Below, in pieces: positions 35,748 through 48,097 of a stretch of 64,000 nucleotides of DNA. Source of the DNA: Rhynchosporium graminicola (Eukaryota; Ascomycota; Leotiomycetes; Helotiales; Ploettnerulaceae); NCBI GenBank assembly GCA_900074885.1, contig FJUW01000060.1, forward strand, positions 436,555 through 500,554. Direction: 5' to 3'. Positions within the stretch are counted from its first letter, which is position 1; the number at the start of each line of letters is the position of its first letter. The notes under the pieces are model-generated. The model did no database searches and was not told the DNA's origin. It saw nothing but the letters and a program-made list of their open reading frames with translations. A program made the position numbers and the translations under genes.

Positions 35748-38700
35748 TATCGTGAGACAACAGATGACTTATTTATGGATGCTCGTAGGGTTTTAGAAGT
35801 GTTCATCAAGATATATCATCAGATTCTGGCCACTATAGAACACGATTCGTGATATTCAACAACTTCACAAAGCAGGCGATTCAAGTGAAGCTGAACGTCT
35901 TGGAGGAGTCGCGTGGCTCTGAATTGACAAACAAGATAAAGCAATAGCACATGACAACATCCTCCCTGATTATAATTCATCGGCTCAATTATGTCCTGCA
36001 AACTTCAAACGGCTTGGAATTGCCGTGTAAGTAGTATCCCGGGATAGTGACCATGACTTCAAATTACTACTTAGGTAATATCTTGAAAAGTATTCAGGAC
36101 TTTCCATCATCTATTGACTAATGAAAACCCACCAGTAGTCATCGGATACGAATCTAGCTCTCTGGCCTCGTGTTATTATAGACAGCTCAAGTAGGAATAT
36201 TGAAAGGAGAGGAGAGGAGAGGAGTGGCTACAGTAGTGGGCTTTTTCTTTTGGGGGTTGAGGATGACTTGATTTATCTCTCAGAATTTCTATTCGAGCCA
36301 TGTTTCAAATTCGCGAGTAGAACGGGACATTACTTCGCGGAATCTCAAGCTAGAAATTTACTGTACAATAGATTGATTTTCCACCGGGCTAAAATAGACA
36401 ATCTCAGATAGTTGGGAAGTAGAGATGCTTAAAAAGTTTAGTAATTGGCTACTTATTATGGTTTTCTTTAAGGCACCTTAAGGAGAGTACTGAAGGAGCA
36501 GAAGATCATTGTCTTGATGCTCAAATTAAACATGTCAAGATCTTTTCGACAGGGAATTCCAAGTTCTCTTTGGGCAAAGTTCGTTAGGCCTAAGGTCTTG
36601 GTGGCGCGTTGGATTATACATGATTGCGTTCGGGTGTACCTGAAGCTCATGGGCCAACAGTTGTTATTGAGTACGGTGTATCGTGATTCGACGAAGCTAA
36701 GCTGCTGGTAGAAAACCTGATTTACAGCTAGTTGATTCCGGTTTCATGTTCTAGATAGCTGTGCGGCGGTAGTAATATATGAAGCAGGCCTGTCTGAGCC
36801 TGAAATGTTGACTTGATATGCGAATCTCCGAGACTCCATCGTTGAGAATTTCCGTGGTCGTGCGGGTTGACTTGAATATGAAGATGAGAACAGCTTTTGT
36901 GAATTTAGTTTTCGGAAATGAAACTCACACTTCTCGAGAGAAGGAAAGGCTAGCTTACTTGGAGAAAAATCTAGACAGGTCGAACTCAACATATTTCCAA
37001 TGCCTCGGATCTAATCATAAATACGACCGGACCTGGGCTTAAGATAGATGCCCATCGGATAATTTTTACAAGAAGTGCTAAAGCAAATTCGCGAAGTTTC
37101 ACCTTTCCCATTACTAATAACGTCTCTTTCTTTTCGAGCCTTTTAAGTAGGCTACTCAAGCAAGTTTGTATGAAATGGTGGTGACGGGATTCCGGCCTAC
37201 AGATATCCCGGGACAAAACACTTATATGCCGTCAAACGGGAATGGAGATCGACTCGACGCAGCTCTTCTGGAATTCCCGTCTACGAACACAGCCCTATCG
37301 AAGTAGTATCTCTAAGCATAGTCCAAAGCCTTCAGGAAACGACGGATCAGATACTGGCCCAAACTATCCCGGAAAATGACGATTTATGCTACACTACAAC
37401 TTGTGCTCGAGTGGAACTGCAGGGATTGTCGGTTCCGTGGTAGGGACAAGAGAGTATGCATGATTTTTCTTCTAATCATCACGTTGCAACGAATTGTCAA
37501 ACACTGCTCACTGGGAAGAATGATAAATCTATAAGGACTGTGTTCCAGAAGATGGCGGAACGAGGTTGGAGGGATCGTCTGGTTCTTTTCTTCGAAGTAG
37601 GAGATACTTTCAGGCCTCAAAAGAAGTCTGAGGTCCATAGCGGATAGGTTCATCACGTTCCTCAACTCTTCTTATGCTTAGTTGCCACTCAGGTAGAGCC
37701 ATAAAGCTATCATGTGGCTTCAATGTGCCTTCGGGCAATCTTTTTATCAAATTCAAAGACCTGAATAGATTCGACTTTGGATATTGCACAACAATCAATT
37801 TCCTATTGGCTCGTATCATATGTGAGTAATAGCCTCTCCATTCCAGTGTCACTATAGAACCGCCTGTATACGTACCTGGGAAAAGCGCAATCGAGCCTAA
37901 GCTATACATATACATACATAAATAAATATATATATATATATATACTAGTAAGCACTGCTCTGAGTGTACTCAAGAGTAACTCATAGTAAGATTAAGCTGA
38001 CTTGAGTACTGTATCAGACTCAACTCAATCCAACTCATTTAGCACGCCGTTTGGAATCATTTTGAGACCAAGCAATTTTGTTACCAGCGAACAAACGCAT
38101 TTGTAGAAATCTTCCCTTACTAAAGTCCTCGAATGTTCATAAGACTTTGAAGTTTGGACCTTTTGCATTGTCACTGAATACTATTGCGACTTTAAAATGT
38201 GCATATATCGCATAATCGCAAAATAATAATTGAAAGTTATGGAACTGCTTAGAGCCCATTTGGTGCCAAATCTGTAGATTAAAAACTATACTCGTCGATC
38301 GCGCAGTAAAACTAGCACGCTATACATAAGATATGCGAGACAAAGGCTCTATCTCTTCTTGAATCCACCTCTCCCCCGACCCTCATGCCCTAGCTCAGCT
38401 GAATTTTAGGCGAGGGATCCTCCGATATTTCAAATACTTGCACATCTGAAATACACCAACTCTGCTGCTGAAGGTGCGAGAGGAACCGACGATTACATAC
38501 GAGCACTTACGCGTGATTAGAGAAAGTTATCACTAGTCTTTGAAAATCATCGTAGGAAGTTGTTCCCCTGGAGGCATACTTATGCTAAATGCTAGCAGTA
38601 AAATAGTATGGAGGTTTAATGCGGCACATGGTAAAGAGAGGGAAATATGCTCAAGGAGCATAGTATATATTATAGAATTCATATATGACGCCTCGTTCTA

Positions 38701-39008
38701 GCCCACTTTAATAATCTCCCTTCTGGGCACGTGCGTCGTGTTGCGTATGGCGGCACACATCTTAAACAGCCGAGCCATCGAAAGAAATCGGGCAAAAATT
38801 GATTTACCAGAAGTAATCGGCTCAGATGAGCTATTCCCCGGGCTTGCTTCGGATATCCGGATCCGATGGAAGGGTCATAAGGTAACATCCGCACCTGAAT
38901 TCGAGCCCGTAATCGGGTACTTATGCCACTTTACCTCTCTGAAATTCAGTAAGCCTAAGGTCACGACGTTCCGCCGGTGAAGAACTGGATCCGCCTTATA
39001 CTTTCGTA
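35748..39008. other. Gene-poor 3.2 kb stretch bordering the transposon block
   Basis: No gene recognised. An AT dinucleotide run lies at about 37926-37944. The sequence keeps normal CpA/TpG content up to the terminal inverted repeat at 39009, so the mutated block starts abruptly. Confidence 0.55.
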
Positions 39009-39065
39009 CTAGCCGGTTCCCCTCCAGTTTCGCTCGGGACTCGCTTACTGTCGGGATATGCAAAT
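39009..39065 (+). repeat. Left terminal inverted repeat of the Fot1-like element
   Basis: 57 bp beginning CTAGCCGGTTCCCCTCC, inverted relative to 53644-53700 with two transition differences, preceded by TA. Confidence 0.93.
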
Positions 39066-40198
39066 ACGCTTACTATTTGATTAAATACTCGCATGCCGGA
39101 CTAGAAAAGCTATAGAAACTACTCCTTCTAGACGGCTACGAATCTTATTACTATAAGCAATTTATAGTACTTCTTTAAGAGAATCATATATACTTATAGT
39201 ACTTTCTAAGCCACCTGACGCATGCTCTTTAGCTATTAGATATAGGCGTTTTCGGCCTTAGAAGTACTACTACTCTTAAGTTATTAACTCGGCTTTATAG
39301 AACTTAGATATTACTTATTTAATTATTTCTTTATTCAGAGACCTTACTAGTATTCGATAGAAAACTATATAACGTTATATAATCCAGAACGCTTTTAAGA
39401 ACGCTAGAATATAGCCTCTTAGCTATAAAGCTAGATTAAAGAGAATAAGATCGTTTAGAAAGCAGAAGTCAATTAAAGAGCTAGAGTTACCTTTATTACT
39501 ACCTTCTATACTAGTAGATAGAGTGATCTCTACTATAACTATAGTAGAGTCGTTTATTAGAAGAGATCTAACTTACTTATCTGACGATTCAAGAGAGATC
39601 TTCTAAAGCTCGATTAAGGAGGCTATAGTTTAACTCTATAAGGCCTTAATTACTTCTACTAATAATACTATACTTTAATAGAAGCTATAGTCAAGTGCCT
39701 AAGAGAAGAAGACCTCTCGACGATCGATTAAGCAGTTAAAGTCAATTAGAGGTACTATAGTAAGTGTAGCTAATCTACGACTTCAAATTCAAGCTAAAGC
39801 TAAAGCTAAAAAGACAGAAAATCGCCGGAGAGCTAATCGAGTACTTTCTTATACTATTAGAAAGTATAAGAAGTCTCTATTAAAAGCAGGAGTTTAAGCA
39901 CGGAAGATAAATAAAGCTAGGAAGCTTAAATTATAAGAGTTATAGAAGAGAGGAGAGGTAGTAGCACCTGATTCAGAGCTCTATCGACTAGAAAGAGAGC
40001 CTAATAAATAGCTTATAGTCGCTGAAACTATACTTTCTACTAAAGAAAGCTACCTTAATCTACTAGCTTCTAAGCTATAGTTTAAAGTAGATATCTTCGG
40101 CGATAGCGATCAAGATCAAGATATATAGATATTATATGAGCCTAGTAGAGCTATATAAGAGAAGGAGCTAGAGTATAATCGATATTTAGAATCGTCGC

Positions 40199-40433
40199 TA
40201 TGACGCTTGCTCTAGAAAGGTCTTAAAACTACCTGAGTAATAAGACCTCATATTACTATAAATATAAAGTAGTAAGAATCACTTAAGAATCTATAACTAA
40301 GGAGTAAAGAAGTAGAGAGAGAAGGGAAGTATATATATGAAAAGGGGCCCCTAAACTCTACTCGTATAATCTCGCTTAGTAGTAAGTATTTCTACTAATA
40401 GGGAGAAACCTCTAAACCTGACTAGTTATCATA
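40199..40433 (-). repeat. LTR of the chromovirus (3' LTR in element orientation)
   Basis: 235 bp, direct repeat of 53210-53444; nearly all differences are transitions. Confidence 0.93.
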
Positions 40434-40539
40434 TTACTCCCCCCTCCGAAAAAAGCTCGCCCTCGAGCGTTAGTCTATTTCCTTATTACTATTAAGGTAG
40501 TTATAATTATTAATTCTATCGTAGAAAGCTTTCAGCTAA

Positions 40540-40800
40540 TCAGGTAGTTTAGCAGGAGGTCTAGCTTATATTAAGTTATTAAGGTGGAATTATTATAGCT
40601 TAGTAAGAGCGTATTTAATATCTATAGCGTTATACTATATGAGATCGACGTCTTGATTTAACCAGGAAACTCGGTATAAGAAGCTATTACGCTGCTTATA
40701 GCACGTAAGTATATCTTCGATCTCCTATTTATTATCACTAGTAATATTAATAAGTAGTAGCAGCGGTAAGGTTTATCCTAGAAAGAGGTCGTTTAGATAC
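40540..40800 (-). pseudogene. Chromodomain relic at the end of the chromovirus integrase
   Basis: The minus strand reads 'YRLELPASIKVYNVFPAAKL', then 'EIEDIL.CYKQRNSFLYRVS', then 'LPD.LK', which is the GPY/F-like end of integrase followed by a chromodomain. In chromoviruses this module recognises histone H3 methyl-lysine and directs integration to heterochromatin. TGG codons have become stops. Confidence 0.8.
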
Positions 40801-41733
40801 TTCCGTAGCTTAGCAGCAGGGAATACGTTATATACTTTTATACTAGCAGGGAGCTCTAGACGATAAGAGCTTCCGACCTTTTCAATTATATAGAAGGGTC
40901 TGTTAGTCGAGAAGTCGAGTTTTTTACTAAGTCGAGTACTTATAAAGTAGTATATATCTAGCTAGATAAGGTTATCTATAGTGAAGTCGACTTTATAGCG
41001 TAAGCGATTATAAGATTAGGATATCTTAGCTTATATACGTTAGAGGCTTAATTAAGCGGTAGTCTAGGTATCGCGTAAGCGATTAGCGTAATCTAGAGCT
41101 TACTAAGTATTTAACTTATCAGTAAGCGTAGTAGAGTTAAGTAAGTCTTTCTAATTCTAATTAATATAAGGTATATATCTATAAACGACTTTAAAGAGTA
41201 AGAGACCTCTAAGGGATTCGTAAGAGAGAGTTATCTAAGCGTAGTCTATAATAAGTAAGAATTCCAACTAGTTATCTTAATAATAAGAGATAAAAAGTCG
41301 TAATCTGCGTTAGAGATATTAGTTATAGATCTCTATTTAGCTATCTATTTACAGGTAATCTACTATAGAAAGCTATCTTTTAGTACCGAGAATCGTAATA
41401 ACTATAGTCTAAAAACGGGAAACGAATTAAGGCCCTCTATTAAAGGTAATTATTAATAGAGCTCCGAAATAGCAGTATACGTAGTATAAGTAAAGCTTTA
41501 TAAGGTCGCGCGCATCGGAAGTCTTTCAGTATAGAATACTAATTACTTATTTACTAAAATAGTTAATAAATATAAGAACGTTATTATAGCTATATTTATC
41601 GCGGTTAAAGCTATAGTAGTCGACTATAATATACTCCTATAGATATAATAGTACGGGCAGAGGTTAGAGGAGGCCCGGTTTCTTATCGCGCGGCACTTAA
41701 ATTCGTTAGTAAGTATAATAGTTATAGTAGTAC

Positions 41734-41935
41734 TGTGACGGCGCATGGTATACGTGGCAGATACGGGCCAGTATCGGTGCCTTAGGCATACCCTCCTTAT
41801 ATATATAGAAGGTGCAGACTCCTTCAGAGCTCTGCATCTTTCTGTTTCCTTCGTACTAGACTATATAAGATCGCTCTTAGCCTTCCTACTTATTTATTCT
41901 TACTTATATACTACTTTAAGTCTTATGTTATTATA
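41734..41935 (+). repeat. 5' LTR of the short LTR element
   Basis: 202 bp, starts TGTGACGGCGCATGG. It differs from the 43024-43225 copy only by transitions. Confidence 0.93.
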
Positions 41936-42310
41936 TTAAATAGAAAGATTAAGACTACCGGGGATAGTATTAAATAATATCTTACTTAGAAAACTCGATT
42001 CGGATATACGACTTTAACTATTAGGGAGCTTTTCGCTGAGTTATCTCTACTTACCTTGGATTTTTATACTTCGGAATCATACGGAAATAGTTAGTACTAT
42101 TAATTACGAATTCGATAGTTAGGTTTTCAAAAGAGCCGAGATTCTAGAGATCTCTCGGATAGCTAGGAATTTAAATATAATTTAGCCTTAGAAGTACTAG
42201 TATTACTGCGAAGTCACTCTCGGATACTTCGAAACTCGTTCCTTCGTGCGTATAAAGTAAAATAGCAGACGAATTTTAAGTGGAAACTTCCCTATAAGCC
42301 CTAATATTTA

Positions 42311-42672
42311 TTATCCTCTTACTTAACTTTAACTTTCTGAAAGTAGCTCTAATAGCGAAAAACCTTACTTTTAGGCTAGGATAAAATAGCTTATTACCTT
42401 AGCGGAAATTACCGGAATCCGACTCGTAATCCCTATACCCTAGTATAATTTATCCCCCTCGGCAGAATCGACCTCCTTCTACTAGAAAAGAACCTTTATC
42501 CCCTTACCTGACTTTAACCTTCCGAAAGTAGCTCTAATAGCGAAAAACCTTACTTTTAGACTAGGACGAAATAGCTTATTACCTTAGCGGAAATTACCGG
42601 AATCCGACTCGTAACCCTTATACCCCGGTATAATTTATCCCCTTCGGTAGAATCGACCTCCTTCTACTAGAA
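42311..42672 (+). repeat. Tandem ~185-bp duplication inside the short LTR element
   Basis: Unit one starts at 42311 and unit two at 42496; both share 'CTAATAGCGAAAAACC' and end with CTTCTACTAGAA at 42487 and 42672. The differences are mostly transitions. Confidence 0.88.
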
Positions 42673-43023
42673 CCTTTAATTTAATACTTTCTATATCTAC
42701 TTAACAAAGAGATCTAACTCTCTTTAATCTTTTAGCTTCTTTAGAATTCGATTTAGACTTTCGTTTCTTTCGTAACTTTTAAGTATTTTAATTACTCGCT
42801 TAGCCTCGCTTATTCAGTAAAACTCGGTATTATAATTACTAGAGATTGCGTTTCCCTCTATAGAAGAGATAATCTCGGTACTGAATTAGTATTTACGGTT
42901 TCGGTTTAATAGAAATTTGGAAGGTTATCTTGATATTTAACTGCGTTTTATACTTACTTTATTTCCTTAGTTACTTCGATTCTTCAAGGCTCGAGGGCGA
43001 GCCTTTATCTTAGAAGGGGGTAA

Positions 43024-43225
43024 TATAACGGCGCATAGTATACGTAGCAGATACAGGCCAGTATCGGTGCCTTAGGCATACTCTCCTTATATATATAGAA
43101 GGTGCAGACTCCTTTAGAGCTCTGTATCTTTCTGTTTTCTTCGTACCAGACTATATAAGATCGCTCTTAGCCTCCCTACTTGTTTATTCTTGCTTATATA
43201 CCGCCTTGAGTCTTGTGTCGTTACA
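43024..43225 (+). repeat. 3' LTR of the short LTR element
   Basis: 202 bp, ends GTGTCGTTACA, followed by AGTAC. Confidence 0.93.
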
Positions 43226-46200
43226 AGTACTAGTTAATAGTTAAAGCGATTCCGTATTACTAGTATTATAATACTAGTAGTTATAAGGTCTTCTTTATAC
43301 TTAGATAGGCAGTCTCTAATCGGTCGTATACTTCGCGTATAAGTAGCATACGAAAGTATAAAACGTTAAGTACGATTAGTCTTCCTTTATAGAGTAGAAG
43401 ATCTTTTTCTATAGTCAGTTTTCCAGGAGTAGCAGAGAGAGCTTATTTCCGTAGTACTTAGAGTAACAGCGTAATACGATTAGCGTTAAGTACTTACTAT
43501 ACTATAGAAAAGACTAGCGATAAGTCAGCGAATTCTAAGGCATTAATAAGCTTAAAGTTATCTATAGAGTCGGAGCTATTCCGGAGGTTACTTATAAGTA
43601 GTACTAGATCGATTTAGTCTTCGCATAATAGCTACTATAAATACTAAGTTCTTTTAGCGTTATTCTAGTTATCTAATTTATCTATTCTACGAGAGAGAGC
43701 GTCAGCGAGTAGATTATACTTCCTAGGTCGATAGGTAATTATAAAGTTATAATCTGCGAGTAGCTTAGCTTATCGTGCTTATTATACGTTTAGCTATTTA
43801 GAAGTCATAAAGTACTTAAGAGCTTTATAATTAGTAATAACGCAGATCTAATATAGTACGCCTGCGAGCTCAGATCTCTAGTTACTAAAAGATTATATAA
43901 TTATAAGTATTTCCTTATCGTAGATAGCGTAATTAAGCTCAGTAGGTAGTATAATCTTAGAGAAGTAAGCTACTAGGAACTAGTCTTTGTTATACTATTA
44001 CGATAGCACACCTGCTATTACTCTATTACTAGCGTCTATTTCGATTATATAAAGTAGATATTACTAATAGTAGTAGAGGAGTAGTACCGAAGTGAGAGCG
44101 TACTTTAGGTAATTAAAAGTATCTTTATACTCCCTAGCGAACCGAAAGGATAAATTATTTTTAGTAAGTTATATAAGAGGTTTTGCGATAATTCCGTAGT
44201 CCTTAATAAATCGTTAGTAGAAGTTATAAAAGCCTAAGAACGATTATACGCTCTTAACTATTATCAGGTAATTCTAAGATTATATAATATTAACTTTCTT
44301 AGGGTCTACCTCGATCCTAGAAGTAGAGATAATAAATCTAAGGTATTTAGTGCGAGTAATATTAAATTCATACTTCTTAAGGTTAGCTTATAATCTAGCG
44401 TCTTATAATCGTTATAGTACCTTATATACGTATAATTAATACTATAGTANTCTAACTTCCTAGTCGATATCGCGCTGTTTCGGGTTAGTTACGGCGCTTA
44501 TCTTATACTAGATAGCTAGTATATTAGCTTTTATAACCTTAATAGCGGATTTAGTATATTTAGCTAAGGATTTAGTATTAGTATAATTAAGCTTCTCTTA
44601 CGGTATCGATCTAGTAAGTTACTTCTAGTCCTAGCTATTCCGTAGTAGTATACTATATTTAAGAGTATATAGCGCTATACTAATAGAATCGTGAGGTAGA
44701 GTTACTTAGGCGCGGTCTATTATTAGTAGTAGTTCGCCCTAGTTACTCTAGTAATAATTAACGAAAGGTCTAAAGCGTTAGTTAATATACTGATTTATAA
44801 TCTCTGTTTATCTATCGGTTTACTAGTAGAAAGAAGTAGAGAGCTTAACTTTAACTCTAATTATATAGTAAAACTCTTACTAGAAGGATAAGACTAACTA
44901 AGCTCCTTAGTCGGATATAATTAACTTAAGAGTATATCCGAAATAATATATCTATTAGATAAATAACGTTATTATCCTGCGGGTATTAATATTATAATAA
45001 TATAGTATCGATATAGAGTCCTTCCCTAGGCAGTCGATAAATACTAATATCTTATTAAATCTTTAGTTATTAGGCGGGAAGTCCTTAAAATCTATAACTA
45101 AGTGCTATATAGAGTAGCTAGGTACTAGTAATAGGTAGAGGAATCCTTACTATTTCGTTTGCTTCGGATAAGAGTACTAATAAGGGCAGTAATTATAAGT
45201 ATACTATTTTATATCCGATATAAGTCCTTTCTAGTAGTAATAAGTAGAAATCATTTCGGTAGTCTTATAAGTATTCGGATAAGCAGAGGAAACTTAATCG
45301 TAGATTTCGCTAATTAAATAGGTATATAGCAAGGTATAGCGTTATACGTATAGATAACTATTATAAAGTAGTAAACTATTATTAATAGTATAACTATCTC
45401 CTAATATATTCTATTTATTAGAGAATAATTCTCAGTTGAATTAATATAGTTTCTTAATTAAATCAAAAGAGTTATATGCGGGTTCCGGTAGCGTATTAGT
45501 CCCTAGTGATATTAGGTATATATAACTAATTTAATCGATATAATACTTAGCTAGTTCCGCGTTAATCCTAAGGTCTAGGCGGTCTAGAGATAGTAAAACC
45601 CGAGATCTACTATCTCGTTTCTATTATTCTTATATCTTTAGATCTTATTCCCTATAGCTAAGGATATTAGCTTTAGTATTATCTTTACTAAGTATATATA
45701 TAATTTAAAAGTTGAATTCGGAAAGGAATTCTATCTATCTAGCTTACTTACTAGTTAGGACCTTAGTAATTATAAAGTATTCTAAGGATCGATAGTCCGT
45801 ATATACGCTAGTATAGCGTTATAGAGATATAAGTTCCGATCTCTATTTCCGGAAAGACTTAATAATAGCGTATAGCTCCTTATTATAGATCTCTTAGTTT
45901 AGTTTATATCTATTAAGAATATAGGAGTAGAATCTAATTAGATACTACTAGTTATCTTTATATAATTAGGAGATAACTCTAGCTATTATACTATCGGAAG
46001 TATTAGTTTCTAGTTTAGTCTATAATTTAGGGTCGAAATAGTATAATTTCTGCACCGATAGTAGCTATTAATATAAATCGTCGAAGGACTTCTTATAATC
46101 GTTAGTGAAATTCTATAGTACTATAGGCTAAGTAAGTACTAAGAGAGGTTTAGCGATAAGGCCGAAATTCCGAATAAATTAATAGTAGAACCTATAGAAT

Positions 46201-48055
46201 CCTAGGAAGGATTTTATAGCTATTACTATTTCGGGGTACTTCTAGTCTACTAATAGTACTACTTTCTCGGGATCTAGCTCGATTCCGTTAGTAGTAATAA
46301 TATATCTGAGGTATTTAGTCCGAGTAATATAGAATTCGCTTTTCTTAATATCTACTTAAAGTCTAGTATCTATTAAGCGTTATAGTACTAATTTAATATA
46401 TTCTTCATATTCCTAGAGCGTTTCCGAGTATATAAGGATATTATCTAAGTAAGCTATATAGAAATTATCTAAGTAATCTAGTAGTATATTATTTATATAT
46501 CGCTAGTATATACTAGGTCTATTATAGAGCTTAAAAGGTAGTACTTTATATTTATAGGATCTGAAGCAGGTTCGGAAAGTAGTATACTCCTCGGATTTAG
46601 GGTCTATATAGATACGGTTAAATACTACCTAGATATCTAGTTTAGTAAAGATTACTACTTTAAATATATAAGTTAAGAGCTTATTAATCCTAGGTATTAG
46701 GTATAAATCCTTTCGAGTGATCGTATTAAGCTTATAATAGTTAATATAGAAGCGTAATCCTCTATTAGCCTTTTTAACGAATAGTATAAGTAATATAAAA
46801 GGACTTTAGCTAGATTCGATAAATCCCTTATCTAAGTTCTCTATAAGATACTCCTTAGTTACTTATAATTCGTCTGTAGATTACTAATATAAGGGCGAAT
46901 ATATATTAAGTAATAGTTCTTCTAGAATAATTTTATAATTATATAAGCGATATAGCGGAAGAATATTAGAATCCCGCTTAGAAAAAGCTTCCTTAAGAGT
47001 ATAATACTATTCCGGTAGCTTTTCGGCTACGAGTTATTCGGTATCAGGATCCTTAGGAGAGTCGCTGTTTAGATAGTCTTATAAGAGGTAGTCTATCTCG
47101 TAGATACTAATAAAGAATAATTCGGAACCTTTATATTTCATATTAAAGTAAAAAGCTATAGTACTAATTTAGTAAATCAGAACTAGTTTCTAGATCCTCG
47201 GAGGTTAAGAGGAGTACTTATAGTAGAGTTTCAGCGCAAGTACTTTTCTCGATAAATTCGGAGCAGAAAGAAGTTCGGATTCCTTAGCGATAAGTAGAAA
47301 TAAGTTAAAGAGTAAAGATAATACGTTAATATACTATATCGCTACTATTTAGTATAATCAGCGTTAGTCTAGCTAGTTTATAGCTAAGTCCCGCGCATTA
47401 GCGTCGATTTAGTAAGATCGATTAATACTAAGTTTATAAGGTAATAGAGTTATAATTATCTCCTTATCGTATTAGAAAGTAGCTAGATAGCGTTCCGACT
47501 ATAGTAGCTTATAGTAGAGCGTATCTAGCTTAACCTGAAATCGTTATATTTATTTAATGCTAATAATTATATCTTACTATTCTAAATCGAGAAGAATAAA
47601 AAGGCAGTTATAAATACGCCTACTATTAATAGAAAGGTATAAACATATGAAATAGGTAATATAAGTTCTAATAAACTATTAGAAACTACGTATTAGAATA
47701 GAATAAGGTAATAGCTCGATTTTAATACCGAGGGCCCCTAATAGTCGTCCGGTAAGAGTATAATTAATAAATAGATAACTATTCGCTCCGGTATCGATTA
47801 GGCTATTTATAGAGACTCTTAGCCTATTTATACTAACTATAGTTAGGTATATAAATTACTTACTTCCTATTAGGGAGTTAAAGTCTAGATTAGAGAGATT
47901 ATACTTACGTAGACTTAAGAAGGAGTTTTTACTTAGGCCTTATTATTTACCTCTAGTATTAGTCCAGATTCGGAGAGTATATCTTCTATTACTTCCTTAG
48001 TTACTTAATCCTCTTCCGGAAATTCGTCGATTAATTAAACCTTAAGTGAGTTAAA

Positions 48056-48097
48056 GTAATCTAGCTTAATATAACTGAGCTATCTATAACTATAATA
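48056..48097 (-). pseudogene. RIP-destroyed CCHC zinc knuckle of gag
   Basis: The minus-strand codons have the spacing C-x2-C-x4-H-x4-C, but all four ligand positions are now Tyr codons (TGT/TGC or CAT/CAC changed to TAT/TAC) and one Gln is a stop. Confidence 0.65.

Larger units (their letters stand above)
41734..43225 (+). mobile_element. Short non-autonomous LTR element (1,492 bp)
   Basis: LTRs of 202 bp at 41734-41935 and 43024-43225 flank 1,088 bp of internal DNA with no recognisable gag or pol. A perfect 5-bp duplication AGTAC lies at 41729-41733 and 43226-43230. A purine tract (AGAAGGGGGTAA) immediately precedes the right LTR, so the element is on the plus strand. It sits inside the chromovirus integrase region. 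The internal region has two tandem ~185-bp units. The left LTR's end and the bases after it match those of the second gypsy element at 49.67 kb, which suggests a shared primer-binding site and mobilisation by that family. Confidence 0.9.

Noticed and set aside
41745..41939. 64-codon plus-strand frame in the transposon block
   Set aside because: It lies within the 202-bp LTR of the short element and is explained by the LTR sequence.
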